A DNA stretch of 63,590 nucleotides from Verrucomicrobiia bacterium (GTDB taxonomy: Bacteria > Verrucomicrobiota > Verrucomicrobiia > Opitutales > Opitutaceae): positions 1-63,590 of the forward strand of contig WYBX01000053.1 in assembly GCA_011525695.1 (NCBI GenBank). The letters are read 5' to 3'. Of the stretch, positions 63,506 through 63,590 are shown piece by piece (positions within the stretch are counted from its first letter, which is position 1; each line of letters opens with the position of its first letter). The notes beneath the pieces are model-generated. The model did no database searches and was not told the origin of the DNA. It worked only from the letters and a program-made list of their open reading frames with translations. The position numbers were made by a program, and so were the translations under genes.

Positions 63506-63590
63506 CGATGTGCGCTGCCTCTGAGCGGAGTGCTGAAAGGCGTGTGGGCCGACCTGACCCGTAGACGGGCTGGCGCGTTTGATGCGATAA

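Overview
The window looks like a chromosomal segment of a GC-rich Verrucomicrobiota bacterium, most plausibly of the Opitutales. Four things point there. One gene encodes a PVC-type membrane-bound dehydrogenase with HEAT-like repeats and a C-terminal CxxCH cytochrome domain. Another encodes a very long, Chlamydia-like GreA. EI and HPr of the phosphotransferase system are present without any sugar permease. The cell is Gram-negative: there is a TonB receptor, CMP-KDO synthetase and several lipoproteins. The taxonomic call is inference; there is no rRNA in the window. I saw no tRNA, no CRISPR array, no prophage and no complete insertion sequence.

Layout. 1-2.6 kb: a TonB-dependent receptor behind a clear TPP riboswitch, so probably a thiamin-compound transporter. 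2.9-10.7 kb: lysine 2,3-aminomutase, carA, kdsB, HPr, TatD, an M32 carboxypeptidase and a DUF4097-like exported protein. 11-15.4 kb: a pRiA4b ORF-3-like protein, the PVC cytochrome/dehydrogenase and a YefM-YoeB toxin-antitoxin pair with a visible operator. 15.5-21.8 kb: a minus-strand chain ispD, ispF, two oligopeptide-binding lipoproteins and an M28 peptidase, the last four joined by overlapping start and stop codons. 22.2-26.7 kb: pyrF, ispE, ptsI and a proline-rich lipoprotein; ispD, ispF and ispE together are a large part of the MEP isoprenoid pathway. 26.7-35.6 kb: a lipid/glycan locus with three GT4-type glycosyltransferases, an MGDG-synthase-like GT28 enzyme, an SDR, a lone ketosynthase, an acyl-carrier-protein/dehydratase fusion and a YbgC-type thioesterase. 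This is the best candidate for an undescribed pathway, probably a dedicated acyl chain placed on a glycolipid. 35.7-48.4 kb: housekeeping genes (queG, aroK, threonine aldolase, an FKBP isomerase, purD, a low-molecular-weight phosphatase, glyA) with a large LOG-domain protein, a Tat-exported propeller and a VapBC pair. 48.5-56 kb: an MFS transporter, a retropepsin-like lipoprotein, RsmB, long GreA and an ArsR-methyltransferase fusion. 56.2-63.4 kb: a serine-palmitoyltransferase-like enzyme, a GT4, two divergent polytopic GT-C-like proteins that share a C-terminal beta domain, and a methyltransferase.

The intergenic spaces are unusually rich in structure. A GC-rich repetitive extragenic palindrome family appears seven times. 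A 28-base GC-rich repeat is present in two identical copies. A short 'attcgcg/cattggcgt' family occurs four times. Three long perfect palindromes (42, 40 and 36 bp) differ from each other by paired, symmetry-preserving changes. At several genes (carA, the peptide-binding lipoprotein, the proline-rich lipoprotein, aroK) the last codons or the stop codon lie inside one of these repeats.
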